Assembly (NCBI RefSeq): GCF_001542775.1
Contig: NZ_CP014145.1
Coordinates: forward strand, 3,534,001 to 3,598,000
Source: Microterricola viridarii
GTDB lineage: Bacteria > Actinomycetota > Actinomycetes > Actinomycetales > Microbacteriaceae
Length of the DNA stretch: 64,000 nucleotides
Reading direction: 5' to 3'
How positions within the stretch are numbered: the first letter of the stretch is position 1; each line of letters opens with the position of its first letter. The notes below the pieces were generated by a model that was not told the origin of the DNA, ran no database searches, and worked only from the letters and a program-made list of their open reading frames with translations. Positions 27,015 to 34,862 of this stretch are shown here, in pieces. The translations under genes were made by a program, and so were the position numbers.

Positions 27015-28118
27015 ATGTCTCAGCGACAGCACGACGGATCATCCCCGCGACGGGCCGGGTTGTTCCGCCGCGGCAGCGCCGGCCAGCCCCCCGCCGCACC
27101 GGGCACGACGCGGCGCACCACCTACGTCGTGGACGGCCGGTTGACCAGCGCGCCGCCGCACACGTCGATCGCTGACGCGCTGCGGTTCTCCCAGGAGGCG
27201 CCCGGGCGCATCGCGCTCTGCCTGTTCCCCGCTCCAACGGTCGACGACATCGCGGAACTGGCCAACGCCTGGGGCCTGCACCCGGTGCTCGTCGAAGACC
27301 TGCAGGTCGCCGGCCAGCGGCCCAAACTGGAACGCTACGGCGACGTGCTCTTCCTCGTGGTGCGGTCGGCGCGCTACGTGGATGAGGCCGAAGAGGTCGA
27401 CTTCTCCGAGTTCCATGTGCTCGTGCGCCCGAACTCGGTGGCGGTGCTCTGCCAGGACGGCCGATGGGTCGACGGCTCGGATGACGCCACGCTGCCGCGC
27501 AACGCCGAGACTGCCGATCACACGCTGCTCGACGACGCGGAGCTGCTTGGGCTCGGGCCGGAGGCGGTCGTCTACCGGTTGCTTGACGTGATCGTCGACG
27601 GCTACACCCCGGTGCTGCGCGGCCTCGCGATCGACCAGGAGCAGATCGAGCGGCAGGTGTTCAGCGGCGACGCCGCCGTCGCCGAACGCATCTACCGGCT
27701 GAGCCAGGAGGTCATCGACCTGCGGCACGCGACATCCTCTCTGGTGGATGTGGTGGCGGCGCTGCGGAAGGGCTTCGACCGCTACGGGATCCCCGACGCG
27801 CTGCAGACGTACCTGCAGGATGTGGCCGATCATCTGACGCTGGTCGATGGGCGCGTCTCCGAGCTGCGCGATTCGCTCTCGCAGATCTTGAACGTGAACG
27901 CGACGCTGGTCTCCCAGCGGCAGAACGAAGACATGAAGAAGATCTCGGGCTGGGCGGCGATCCTGTTCGCCCCGACCCTGATCGCCGCCGTCTACGGCAT
28001 GAACTTCGACAATATGCCCGAGCTGCACTGGGCCTTCGGCTACCCGCTCGCCGTCGGTGGCATGATCGCGTTCGCTGCGGCGCTCTACCTCACCTTCAAG
28101 CGCAAGAAGTGGATGTAG
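27015..28118 (+). CDS. corA: CorA family magnesium/cobalt transporter
   Basis: A 367-residue inner-membrane divalent cation channel. A long cytoplasmic N-terminal domain is followed by the stalk helix and two C-terminal transmembrane segments. The signature YGMNFDNMPEL sits at about residues 327-337 at the end of TM1, and the protein ends with the basic KRKKWM. The frame is open upstream through the repeat region, but ATG at 27015 is the first plausible start and gives a normal family length. The first 35 residues (Arg/Pro/Gly-rich) are not conserved in the family. A -10-like TAGTCT lies about 40 bases upstream. Mg2+ is the usual substrate. Confidence 0.93.
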   Translation: MSQRQHDGSSPRRAGLFRRGSAGQPPAAPGTTRRTTYVVDGRLTSAPPHTSIADALRFSQEAPGRIALCLFPAPTVDDIAELANAWGLHPVLVEDLQVAGQRPKLERYGDVLFLVVRSARYVDEAEEVDFSEFHVLVRPNSVAVLCQDGRWVDGSDDATLPRNAETADHTLLDDAELLGLGPEAVVYRLLDVIVDGYTPVLRGLAIDQEQIERQVFSGDAAVAERIYRLSQEVIDLRHATSSLVDVVAALRKGFDRYGIPDALQTYLQDVADHLTLVDGRVSELRDSLSQILNVNATLVSQRQNEDMKKISGWAAILFAPTLIAAVYGMNFDNMPELHWAFGYPLAVGGMIAFAAALYLTFKRKKWM

Positions 28119-28179
28119 CGCCCGCGCCCATCCGAGACTCCTTAACCGGGTGTTGGAGCTGGGCGCGATAAGGTGGAGT

Positions 28180-28692
28180 GTGACTGGCGACAACTCGCTC
28201 GGCCCTGCCGAGACAGAACTGCCCGACGCGCCCGCTGTGCGTGAGGCGCTCGCTTCAGCGAATCGTGACGAGGTCGCGGACCTCGCCCTCCAGCATCCGG
28301 AATCCCCTTTGGTCTGGGCCGAGCTCTCGGACATCGCCCACGCCGATGGGCGCCTGCTCGACGCCTACGCCTATGCCTCCGTCGCCCACGCGCGCGGACT
28401 CGACGCCCTCGCGGCCGCCGGCTGGCACCCCGGCGACGCCGTCTCGTGGTCGCATCGCTCCAACCGCGGCGCCCTGCGCGCCGCCTACGCGCTGCGCCGC
28501 GCGGCCAGCGCCATCGGCGCACACGACGAGGCCGACCGCCTGGGTGACTTCCTGCAGGGCGTCGATCCAGAGGCCGTGCAGCGCATCGAGATGAAGTACA
28601 CCACCACCCAGCTCTTGCCGGTGATCACACCCGAGATGCTCGCGGCAGCGCAGCCGCCCACTGAAGCCTTTGTCATCCGAGGAGAGGACTAG
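28180..28692 (+). CDS. DUF3151 domain-containing protein
   Basis: A 170-residue cytoplasmic protein of the actinobacterial DUF3151 family, mostly helical and TPR-like (ESPLVWAELSDIAHADGRLLDAYAYASVAHARGLDALAAAGW). Its function is unknown. It lies 6 bases upstream of purA; this pairing is conserved in actinobacteria and suggests a role tied to purine synthesis. GTG at 28180 is preferred over the GTG at 28150, because it follows AAGGTGGA and the family normally starts with M-T-G. A TAAGGT hexamer 5 bases upstream could equally be a -10 of a leaderless transcript. Confidence 0.85.
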   Translation: MTGDNSLGPAETELPDAPAVREALASANRDEVADLALQHPESPLVWAELSDIAHADGRLLDAYAYASVAHARGLDALAAAGWHPGDAVSWSHRSNRGALRAAYALRRAASAIGAHDEADRLGDFLQGVDPEAVQRIEMKYTTTQLLPVITPEMLAAAQPPTEAFVIRGED

Positions 28693-28698
28693 CAACAC

Positions 28699-29985
28699 AT
28701 GCCAGCAATCGTTTTGATCGGCGCCCAATGGGGCGACGAGGGCAAGGGCAAGGCGACCGACCTGCTCGGCTCGCGCGTCGACTACGTCGTCAAGTTCAAC
28801 GGCGGGAACAACGCCGGACACACGGTGGTCGTCGGCAGCGAGAAGTATGCGCTGCACCTGCTGCCCTCCGGCATCCTGACCCCCAACGTCACGCCCGTCA
28901 TCTCCAACGGTGTTGTCGTCGACATCGAGGTGCTGTTCGAGGAGCTCGACGCCCTCGAGTCGCGCGGCGTCGACGTCTCCAAGCTCAAGGTGAGCGCCAA
29001 CGCGCACGTCATCACCCAGTACCACCGCACGCTCGACAAGGTCACCGAGCGCTTCCTCGGCAAGCGCCAGATCGGCACCACCGGTCGCGGCATCGGCCCG
29101 AGCTACGCCGACAAGATCAACCGCGTCGGCATCCGCATCCAGGACCTCTTCGACGAGAACATCCTGCGGCAGAAGGTCGAGGGCGCCCTCGACCAGAAGA
29201 ATCACCTGCTGGTCAAGGTCTACAACCGTCGCGCCATTTCGGTCGATGAGATCGTTGACGAGCTGCTCAGCTACGCCGAGCGCCTGCGCCCGATGGTCGA
29301 CGACACCGCGCTCACGCTGCACCAGGCGCTCGAGGCCGGCAAGACCGTGCTGTTCGAGGGCGGCCAGGCCACGATGCTGGATGTCGACCACGGCACCTAC
29401 CCGTTCGTCACCTCGTCGAACGCAACCTCCGGCGGCGCCGTCACCGGCTCTGGCATCGCACCGAACAAGATCGACCGCGTGATCGCCGTCGTCAAGGCGT
29501 ACACGACCCGCGTCGGCGCCGGCCCGTTCCCGACCGAGCTGTTCGACGAGTCCGGCGAGTTCCTGCGCTCCAACGGCTTCGAGTTCGGCACCACCACCGG
29601 TCGCCCGCGCCGCTGTGGCTGGTACGACGCCCCGATCGCCCGCTACACGGCGCGCATCAACGGTGTCACCGACTTCGTGCTCACCAAGCTCGACGTGCTC
29701 ACCGGTCTGGAGACCATCCCGGTCTGCGTCGCCTACGACGTCGACGGCGTGCGCCACGACGAGGTGCCCGTGTCGCAGTCGGACTTCCACCACGCCACCC
29801 CGATCTACGAGGAGTTCCCCGGCTGGACCGAGGACATCACGGGCGCGCGCACATTCGAGGACCTGCCCAAGAACGCGCAGGACTACGTGCTCGCCATCGA
29901 GGCGATCAGCGGCTCGCGCATGTCGGTCATCGGCGTCGGCCCCGGCCGCGACGAGATCATCGTGCGTCACGATCTGATCGACTAG
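28699..29985 (+). CDS. purA: Adenylosuccinate synthetase
   Basis: A 428-residue enzyme joining IMP and aspartate with GTP hydrolysis to give adenylosuccinate, the first committed step to AMP. The N-terminal [16 protein letters not shown] carries the catalytic Asp and the GTP P-loop. [14 protein letters not shown], the IMP-binding [14 protein letters not shown] and [13 protein letters not shown] are all characteristic. Length matches the family. It follows the DUF3151 gene by 6 bases and is followed by a long hairpin terminator. Confidence 0.98.
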   Translation: MPAIVLIGAQWGDEGKGKATDLLGSRVDYVVKFNGGNNAGHTVVVGSEKYALHLLPSGILTPNVTPVISNGVVVDIEVLFEELDALESRGVDVSKLKVSANAHVITQYHRTLDKVTERFLGKRQIGTTGRGIGPSYADKINRVGIRIQDLFDENILRQKVEGALDQKNHLLVKVYNRRAISVDEIVDELLSYAERLRPMVDDTALTLHQALEAGKTVLFEGGQATMLDVDHGTYPFVTSSNATSGGAVTGSGIAPNKIDRVIAVVKAYTTRVGAGPFPTELFDESGEFLRSNGFEFGTTTGRPRRCGWYDAPIARYTARINGVTDFVLTKLDVLTGLETIPVCVAYDVDGVRHDEVPVSQSDFHHATPIYEEFPGWTEDITGARTFEDLPKNAQDYVLAIEAISGSRMSVIGVGPGRDEIIVRHDLID

Positions 29986-30002
29986 GTCGAGCCTGATTCA
30001 CC

Positions 30003-30043
30003 GGATGCCGGTGCCGCCCGTTTCACGGGAGGCACCGGCATCC
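30003..30043. terminator. Hairpin terminator after purA
   Basis: GGATGCCGGTGCC pairs with GGCACCGGCATCC, with an inner CCCGT/ACGGG stem, so nearly the whole 41 bases are base-paired. A short GTCGCTT follows. Confidence 0.85.
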
Positions 30044-30092
30044 GTCGCTTAACAAGCCCGCGGCCGTGGTGCGCCGGGGCAGCCCGCGCCGG

Positions 30093-30833
30093 TCAGCCGA
30101 GCAGCTCGAGCGCGCCGTCGACGACGGCCGCGGTGCCGCCGAGGTAGGCGATCCAGATCACGGCGGTGCGGGCAGCGCGGTGGCTGATGCGGGTATGAAG
30201 CAGCTCGCCGAGGCCGAGCCCGGCCAGCAGTGCCAGCACGACGAACAGCCAACTGCTGGCTTCCAATTGGGGGAGTGCCCCGCCTGAGAAGACGAACTTG
30301 GTCAGCAGCGAAGCCGAGCCGATCACCACGAAATAGGGCTGCAGCGTCGCCGCGAACTGCGCCTGCGGCCAACGGGTCAACACCGCGTAGACGCTGAGGG
30401 CCGGGCCGCCGACGCCGGCGGCGGTGTTCATGAACCCGGATGCCGCCCCGGCGACTATCGCGGCCGGGCGGCGGGGGATCGTGTGCTCGGTGCGGGTGAC
30501 GACGAGCGAGACGGTGAGCGCGGCGATCACGAGGAGGCCGACACCGAGCTGCAGCTGGGGGCCGCCGAGCGTTGCCGCGAGCAGCGATCCGGGAACGATC
30601 GCCAGCAGGGCGGGCACCGCGAGCCAGACAAAGGTGCGCCACTCGATGTGCTTCCAGACCCGGGGGATGATCAGCAGCGAGGAGAGCACCCCGCAGAGGT
30701 TCACGATGAGCACGCCGTCGAACGGCCCGAGCAGGATCACGAGCATGGGGGAGACCACAAGCGCGAAGCCCATGCCGGTGATGCGTTGGGCGAAGGCGCC
30801 GAGCAGAACAGAGACGACGACCAGCGCGAACAT
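30093..30833 (-). CDS. TauE/SafE family (sulfite exporter-like) membrane protein
   Basis: A 246-residue membrane protein with seven or eight hydrophobic segments. The family's two internal repeats are visible: GAFAQRITGMGFALVVSPML near the N-terminus and GAASGFMNTAAGVGGPALSV in the middle. Members export sulfite, sulfonates or other small organic anions across the inner membrane; the substrate here is unknown. A TACGCT hexamer lies exactly 6 bases before the ATG, suggesting a leaderless mRNA. It stands alone. Confidence 0.88.
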   Translation of the reverse strand: MFALVVVSVLLGAFAQRITGMGFALVVSPMLVILLGPFDGVLIVNLCGVLSSLLIIPRVWKHIEWRTFVWLAVPALLAIVPGSLLAATLGGPQLQLGVGLLVIAALTVSLVVTRTEHTIPRRPAAIVAGAASGFMNTAAGVGGPALSVYAVLTRWPQAQFAATLQPYFVVIGSASLLTKFVFSGGALPQLEASSWLFVVLALLAGLGLGELLHTRISHRAARTAVIWIAYLGGTAAVVDGALELLG

Positions 30834-30839
30834 CGTCCC

Positions 30840-30845
30840 AGCGTA
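30840..30845 (-). promoter_or_regulatory. Probable -10 hexamer of a leaderless promoter (TACGCT)
   Basis: On the minus strand TACGCT is followed by 6 bases and the ATG at 30833. Confidence 0.5.
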
Positions 30846-31165
30846 GTGCGGCGTAAGGGGCGGTCAGTGCCCGCCGTTTGCCGCCGCGGCATCCGGCTGC
30901 GCAATGCTTTGAGCCGGACCGCAGTGCGCCCCCGCCTTGAGACCATCCACGGCCGCTTCCTCCCGCTGCAGCCGCTGCGCGCGTAGCCGGTCTGCGGATG
31001 CGCCGGCCGATCGGCGCCGTTTCGGGCCAATGCCTCGGCGTGTCGCCCGTGGCATCCGCTGAGCGGCTACTCGGCCAAGCACTCGCCGCCCGCGCATCTC
31101 GGCCAATGTTCGGCGTGTTTCGGACAGCGCGCTCTCCGGCGCCCCGCGCGGGCTCCGAGCGGCGG
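30846..31165. other. Non-coding divergent intergenic region
   Basis: About 320 bases between the divergent TauE and EamA genes. It contains three imperfect copies of a TCGGGCCAATG / TCGGCCAA / TCGGCCAATG motif at about 31020-31110 and scattered GGCATCCG words. No frame here shows a recognisable protein. Confidence 0.5.
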
Positions 31166-31171
31166 TAACGT
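31166..31171 (+). promoter_or_regulatory. Probable -10 hexamer of a leaderless promoter (TAACGT)
   Basis: TAACGT is followed by exactly 6 bases and the ATG at 31178. Confidence 0.5.
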
Positions 31172-31177
31172 CGTGGA

Positions 31178-32140
31178 ATGACCAACGCACCGGCACAGAA
31201 CCGAAGCTACAGCCCGGTGTCGATCACGCTGCAATTCCTCGCGATGGGCGCGATCTGGGGCTCCAGCTTCCTGTTCATGAAGGTCGCCCTCGACGGGGTG
31301 AGCTTCGGCCAGATCGCCTGGTCGCGGCTGGTGCTCGGCGGCCTCACGCTCGGCCTGATCGTTTTGGCCACCCAGCCGCGAGTGGCCGGTGGACCCGTGC
31401 TGCCGCGCGAGAAGATCGTCTGGCTGCACTTCACGGTGATCGCGATCACCGGATGCGTGGTGCCGCACTTGCTCTTCGCCTGGGCCGAGCAGTACGTCTC
31501 GTCGAGCCTGGCCAGCATCTACAACGCCGTCACGCCCATCATGACGGCGCTGATGGCCACCCTCGCGTTCCGGGTCGAGAAGCTCGACCGCGGCCAGATC
31601 ACGGGCATCGCCGTCGGCATCCTGGGCGTCATCGTGATCATCGCGCCCTGGCAGTACACCGCCCTGACCGGTTCGCTCTGGGGGCAGCTCGCCTGCATCG
31701 GCGCGGCCACCTGCTACGGCTTCACCTTCGGCTACACCCGCAAGTTCCTGAGCGCGCGGCCGATCGCCGGCGCCACCTTCGCGTTCCTGAACATCGGCAT
31801 CGGCGGCGTGATCATGCTGCTCCTCACCCCGGTGCTGGCCTGGCATCCGGTCGCCCTGAACTGGCCCATCGTGCTCAGCCTGCTCGCGCTCGGCGCCCTC
31901 GGCACCGGCCTCGCCTACATCTGGAACATCAACGTGCTGCGCGCCTGGGGCCCGACGAACGCGTCGACGGTCACCTACGTCACACCGGTCGTCGGCGTGC
32001 TGCTCGGCGTGCTGATCCTGGGGGAGCGCTTCGGCTGGCACGAGCCGCTCGGCGCCGCCTGCGTGCTGCTCGGCATCCTGCTCGCCCAGCGCCGGCTGCG
32101 CTTCGGCCGTCGGGTGCAGACTGCACCCGCTTCCGCGTAG
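31178..32140 (+). CDS. EamA/DMT family permease
   Basis: A 320-residue membrane protein with about ten transmembrane segments in two repeated EamA halves. The N-terminal half has AIWGSSFLFMKVAL and PHLLFAWAEQYVSSSLASIYNAVTP; the C-terminal half has YIWNINVLRAWGPTNASTVTYVTPVVGVLLG and the final GERFGWHE. Such drug/metabolite transporters usually export amino acids or other metabolites. The substrate is unknown. It is followed after 64 bases by chorismate mutase, which has its own promoter-like hexamer. Confidence 0.92.
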   Translation: MTNAPAQNRSYSPVSITLQFLAMGAIWGSSFLFMKVALDGVSFGQIAWSRLVLGGLTLGLIVLATQPRVAGGPVLPREKIVWLHFTVIAITGCVVPHLLFAWAEQYVSSSLASIYNAVTPIMTALMATLAFRVEKLDRGQITGIAVGILGVIVIIAPWQYTALTGSLWGQLACIGAATCYGFTFGYTRKFLSARPIAGATFAFLNIGIGGVIMLLLTPVLAWHPVALNWPIVLSLLALGALGTGLAYIWNINVLRAWGPTNASTVTYVTPVVGVLLGVLILGERFGWHEPLGAACVLLGILLAQRRLRFGRRVQTAPASA

Positions 32141-32192
32141 CGCGGCCGGCCGTCGCCGGGCGGTCGCGAACGCCCGGCACAACCGCGGGCGA

Positions 32193-32198
32193 TAAGGT
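32193..32198 (+). promoter_or_regulatory. Probable -10 hexamer of a leaderless promoter (TAAGGT)
   Basis: TAAGGT is followed by exactly 6 bases and the ATG of chorismate mutase at 32205. Confidence 0.5.
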
Positions 32199-32204
32199 CG
32201 ATGC

Positions 32205-32525
32205 ATGGCAGCAGACGAGCGCGAGGCGCGCGAAGAACTCAACGGCATCCGCATGAGCATCGACAACATCGATGCCGCGCTCATCCACATGCTCGCCGAG
32301 CGCTTCAAGTACACCCAGCGCGTCGGTCGGCTGAAGGCCGATCACGGTCTGCCGCCCACCGACCCCGATCGTGAGCGCCGCCAGATCGCGCGGCTGCGCG
32401 CCCTCGCCGAGGAGTCCCACCTCGACCCCGCTTTCGCCGAGAAGTGGTTCAACTTCGTCGTCGCCGAGGTGATCCAGCACCACGAGGAGATCGCCGGGGC
32501 CAACGGCTCCGCCGAGACAGAATGA
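32205..32525 (+). CDS. Chorismate mutase (AroQ class)
   Basis: A 106-residue all-helical enzyme converting chorismate to prephenate on the route to phenylalanine and tyrosine. The family pattern is clear: RMSIDNIDAALIHMLAERFKYTQRVGRLKADHGLPPTDPDRE, with the active-site Arg, Lys and Asp of the AroQ fold, then a third helix ending FNFVVAEVIQHHEEI. It is free-standing, not fused to prephenate dehydratase or DAHP synthase; in actinobacteria such small mutases often need to bind DAHP synthase for full activity. Its stop overlaps the ATG of the following SDR gene. Confidence 0.93.
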   Translation: MAADEREAREELNGIRMSIDNIDAALIHMLAERFKYTQRVGRLKADHGLPPTDPDRERRQIARLRALAEESHLDPAFAEKWFNFVVAEVIQHHEEIAGANGSAETE

Positions 32526-33478
32526 CGGCAGCCGGCAGCTGGAACCCGAGCGAACTCCCTTCGCAGCGGGGCAAGACCGTCGTCGTGACCGGCGCCAACG
32601 CCGGCCTCGGTTACTTTGCCAGCGAGCAGCTCGCCCGCGCCGGCGCGCACGTCGTGCTGGCCTGCCGCAACGCCGAGCGAGCGGATGCCGCGGCGCGCGC
32701 GATCCGCGTGCGGGTTCCCGGTGCGACGCTGAGCACGGTGCCGCTCGACGTCTCCTCCCTCGACTCTGTTGCTGCGGCATCCGCCCGCCTGGCCGAGCTC
32801 GACCGCATCGACGCCCTCGTGCTCAACGCCGGAATCGTGCACCCGCCACGCACCGCGCAGCTCAGCATCGACGGCCACGAGCTGGTGCTGGCCACCAACT
32901 ACCTCGGCCACTTCGCGCTGACGGCGCAGCTGATGCCGGTGCTGCAGCAGACGCCGGGGAGTCGGGTCGTCGCGCTGGGCTCGATGATCTCGCGGCTGAT
33001 GGACTCGCCGCTCACCGACCTGCAGCTGGCCGGCGGTTACAACCCGTGGCGGGCGTACGCGCAGTCCAAGATCGCGATGCAGGTGTTCGGCTTCGAGCTG
33101 GACCGCCGGCTCGCCGCCGCGGCCGGCGCCTCCGGAATTGGCGAGGACGCCCGGGCCAGCGCGCTCGTCGCCCACCCGGGCTACTCGATCGGCGGCCGCT
33201 CGCCACGCGTGCCCGGCGTCAACGAGCCCCGAGCGCTCAAGCGCTTCGTGGACAACCTGCAGGCGCCCATGGCGCAGGGCAAGGACCGCGGCGCGTGGCC
33301 GATCGTGCGCGCCGTCGCCGACCCGCAGGCGCACGGCGGCCAGTACTGGGGCCCGCGCTTCCTGACCAAGGGCGAGCCGGCGCTGCAGCACCCGACCGCC
33401 ACCAGCACCGACCGCGCGATCGCGGCCCGGGTGTGGGCCGAGTCCGAGCATCTCAGCGGGGCCCGCTTCACCCTCTAG
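32522..33478 (+). CDS. SDR family NAD(P)-dependent oxidoreductase
   Basis: A 318-residue short-chain dehydrogenase. It has the cofactor-binding TGANAGLGYFASEQLARAG, the LVLNAGIV motif, the catalytic serine in ALGSMIS and the YAQSK (YxxxK) pair. The extended N-terminus and length resemble the retinol-dehydrogenase/protochlorophyllide-reductase-like group, and the C-terminal HPTATSTDRAIAARVWAESEHL is common in actinobacterial members. The ATG at 32522 overlaps the chorismate mutase TGA. The substrate cannot be inferred; the link to chorismate mutase is only positional. Confidence 0.88.
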   Translation: MTAAGSWNPSELPSQRGKTVVVTGANAGLGYFASEQLARAGAHVVLACRNAERADAAARAIRVRVPGATLSTVPLDVSSLDSVAAASARLAELDRIDALVLNAGIVHPPRTAQLSIDGHELVLATNYLGHFALTAQLMPVLQQTPGSRVVALGSMISRLMDSPLTDLQLAGGYNPWRAYAQSKIAMQVFGFELDRRLAAAAGASGIGEDARASALVAHPGYSIGGRSPRVPGVNEPRALKRFVDNLQAPMAQGKDRGAWPIVRAVADPQAHGGQYWGPRFLTKGEPALQHPTATSTDRAIAARVWAESEHLSGARFTL

Positions 33479-33491
33479 TCGACGCTCCGCC

Positions 33492-33545
33492 GGCGCAAAA
33501 ACGCGTGCCGGCACGCGTTCTTGTGCCGGCACGCGTTTTCGCGCC
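33492..33545. terminator. Bidirectional terminator between convergent SDR and RidA genes
   Basis: The 23-base arms at 33492-33514 and 33523-33545 pair almost perfectly (GCGTGCCGGCAC core) with A-runs on one side and T-runs on the other. A third partial copy of AACGCGTGCCG lies at about 33557. Confidence 0.85.
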
Positions 33546-33586
33546 TGCGGAGGTGAAGAACGCGTGCCGAAGCGCCGCGTGGGTCG

Positions 33587-33973
33587 CTAGGCCGTCGGCA
33601 GCGCCACGACGACGTCGATCTCGACCAGGATGTTGGCGAGGTCGCTGCCGACCGTCGTGCGCACCGGGTAGGGCTCGCTGAAGAATCCGGCGTAGGCCAC
33701 GTTGTACTCGGCGAAGTCGCGGTGCAGGTGCTGCAGGTGCGCGGTGGTCTTCACGACGTCGTCCATCGTGGCGCCGACCTCGTTCAGCACGGCCTGGATG
33801 TTGCGCAGCACCTGGGCGGTCTGCTCGGCGACGCCGCCGGGCACCACCTCGCCGGTCGCCGGGTCCTGCGGGCCGAAACCGGCGGTGAACAGGAAGCCGT
33901 TGGCGACGACGCCGTGGCTGTAGGGGCCGGCCGGCTTCGGGGCGTTCGGGATGGTGATGGCCTGCTTGATCAT
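33587..33973 (-). CDS. ridA: RidA family enamine/imine deaminase
   Basis: A 128-residue protein of the YjgF/YER057c/UK114 family, which hydrolyses reactive enamine/imine intermediates released by PLP-dependent dehydratases to keto acids and ammonia. Characteristic segments are PAGPYSHGVVANGFLFTAGFGPQDPATGE, EQTAQVLRNIQAVL and EPYPVRTTVGSDLANILVEIDVVVAL, which includes the substrate-binding Arg. An AAGGAAC lies about 7 bases before the ATG. It lies 71 bases downstream of the IclR gene and beside a cluster encoding a PLP dehydratase-like enzyme, so its partner is probably that enzyme. Confidence 0.93.
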   Translation of the reverse strand: MIKQAITIPNAPKPAGPYSHGVVANGFLFTAGFGPQDPATGEVVPGGVAEQTAQVLRNIQAVLNEVGATMDDVVKTTAHLQHLHRDFAEYNVAYAGFFSEPYPVRTTVGSDLANILVEIDVVVALPTA

Positions 33974-34044
33974 AAGAGTTCCTTACGGTGTGGGGTTTTT
34001 CCAGTATGGGGGCGGATGCCGCGACTGCCGTCATCCGGCCGATC

Positions 34045-34779
34045 TCAGCCCAGCTGGCGGCTGATCCGGTCGGTCGTGGCGAGCAGATCGGGCAGGTGCT
34101 GCTTCAGCGCGGTGAGGTCGTTGACCACCTTGATGGAGCTGATCGACAGCGCGCCGAAAACGGTTCCGGTGGAGTTCGTGATGGGCGCGGCGATGCAGTT
34201 CATGAAGTCCTCGAACTCGCTGTCGTCGACACCCCAGCCGTGCGCGGCGATGTCGGCGAGCTCGAAGTCGAGGCTGGCGCGGGAGGTGTGTGTGTTCTCG
34301 GTGAACGCGGTCCACTCTGTGTCGGCGAGCAGCTCGTCGCGGCGGGCGGTCGGCAGCTGCGCCAGGATCACCTTGCCGACCCCGGTCGCCTGTGGCAGCA
34401 CGGGGAGGCCGATGCGGGAGTACATGCGCACGCTGGAGTCGCCCTCGACCTTATCGATGTAGATGACGCTGCGCTCGAACAGCTGGGCCAGGTGCACGGT
34501 GGTGCCGACGCGGCGCTGTAGGGCGCGCAGCTCGTCGTGGGCGATGCGGCGCAGGTCGAAGTTGTCGAGCGCCTGTTGGGCGATCGCGATGATGCGGGTG
34601 CCGATGGCGTACTGGCCGTCGGCGCGGTGCACGACGAAGCCGGCGCGCTCGAGCGTCTGCAGCTGGCGGAACACCGTGGTGCGGTGCACCTCGAAATGGC
34701 TCGCGACGTCGTTCAAGCTGCGCGGGCCGGTGGCGAGGAGCTCGATGAGCTCGGTGGCCCGCTGGATTGTCTGTGACAC
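34045..34779 (-). CDS. IclR family transcriptional regulator
   Basis: A 244-residue regulator. The N-terminal winged helix (SQTIQRATELIELLATGPRSLNDVASHFEVHRTTVFRQLQTLERAGFV) is followed by the IclR ligand-binding domain (PVLPQATGVGKVILAQLP, WGVDDSEFEDFMNCIAAPITNSTGTVFGALSIS). The frame is open further upstream, but GTG at 34779 is preferred because GGGGAG stands 6 bases before it and the family starts just before this helix. It is divergent from the catabolic operon at 34863 and is its likely regulator. IclR members commonly control sugar-acid and aromatic catabolism and respond to a pathway intermediate. Confidence 0.92.
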   Translation of the reverse strand: MSQTIQRATELIELLATGPRSLNDVASHFEVHRTTVFRQLQTLERAGFVVHRADGQYAIGTRIIAIAQQALDNFDLRRIAHDELRALQRRVGTTVHLAQLFERSVIYIDKVEGDSSVRMYSRIGLPVLPQATGVGKVILAQLPTARRDELLADTEWTAFTENTHTSRASLDFELADIAAHGWGVDDSEFEDFMNCIAAPITNSTGTVFGALSISSIKVVNDLTALKQHLPDLLATTDRISRQLG

Positions 34780-34813
34780 GGCGATCTCCCCTAGAGTGGA
34801 CTCGCACCCATTC

Positions 34814-34839
34814 TTGCACAACGTATTGCAGTATTTGCA
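34814..34839. promoter_or_regulatory. Candidate IclR-binding region with three TTGCA repeats
   Basis: TTGCA occurs at 34814, 34826 and 34835 in the 83-base gap between the IclR gene and the divergent catabolic operon. It is the only obviously AT-richer, repeated stretch there. Assignment as operator is inference. Confidence 0.4.
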
Positions 34840-34862
34840 CACCTGGCCGAGAGTGGGTTGAG

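Noticed and set aside
30864..31196. 110-residue open frame on the minus strand in the TauE-EamA gap
   Set aside because: Arg/Ala-rich, no recognisable motif, and its start overlaps the EamA start codon. Nothing supports expression.
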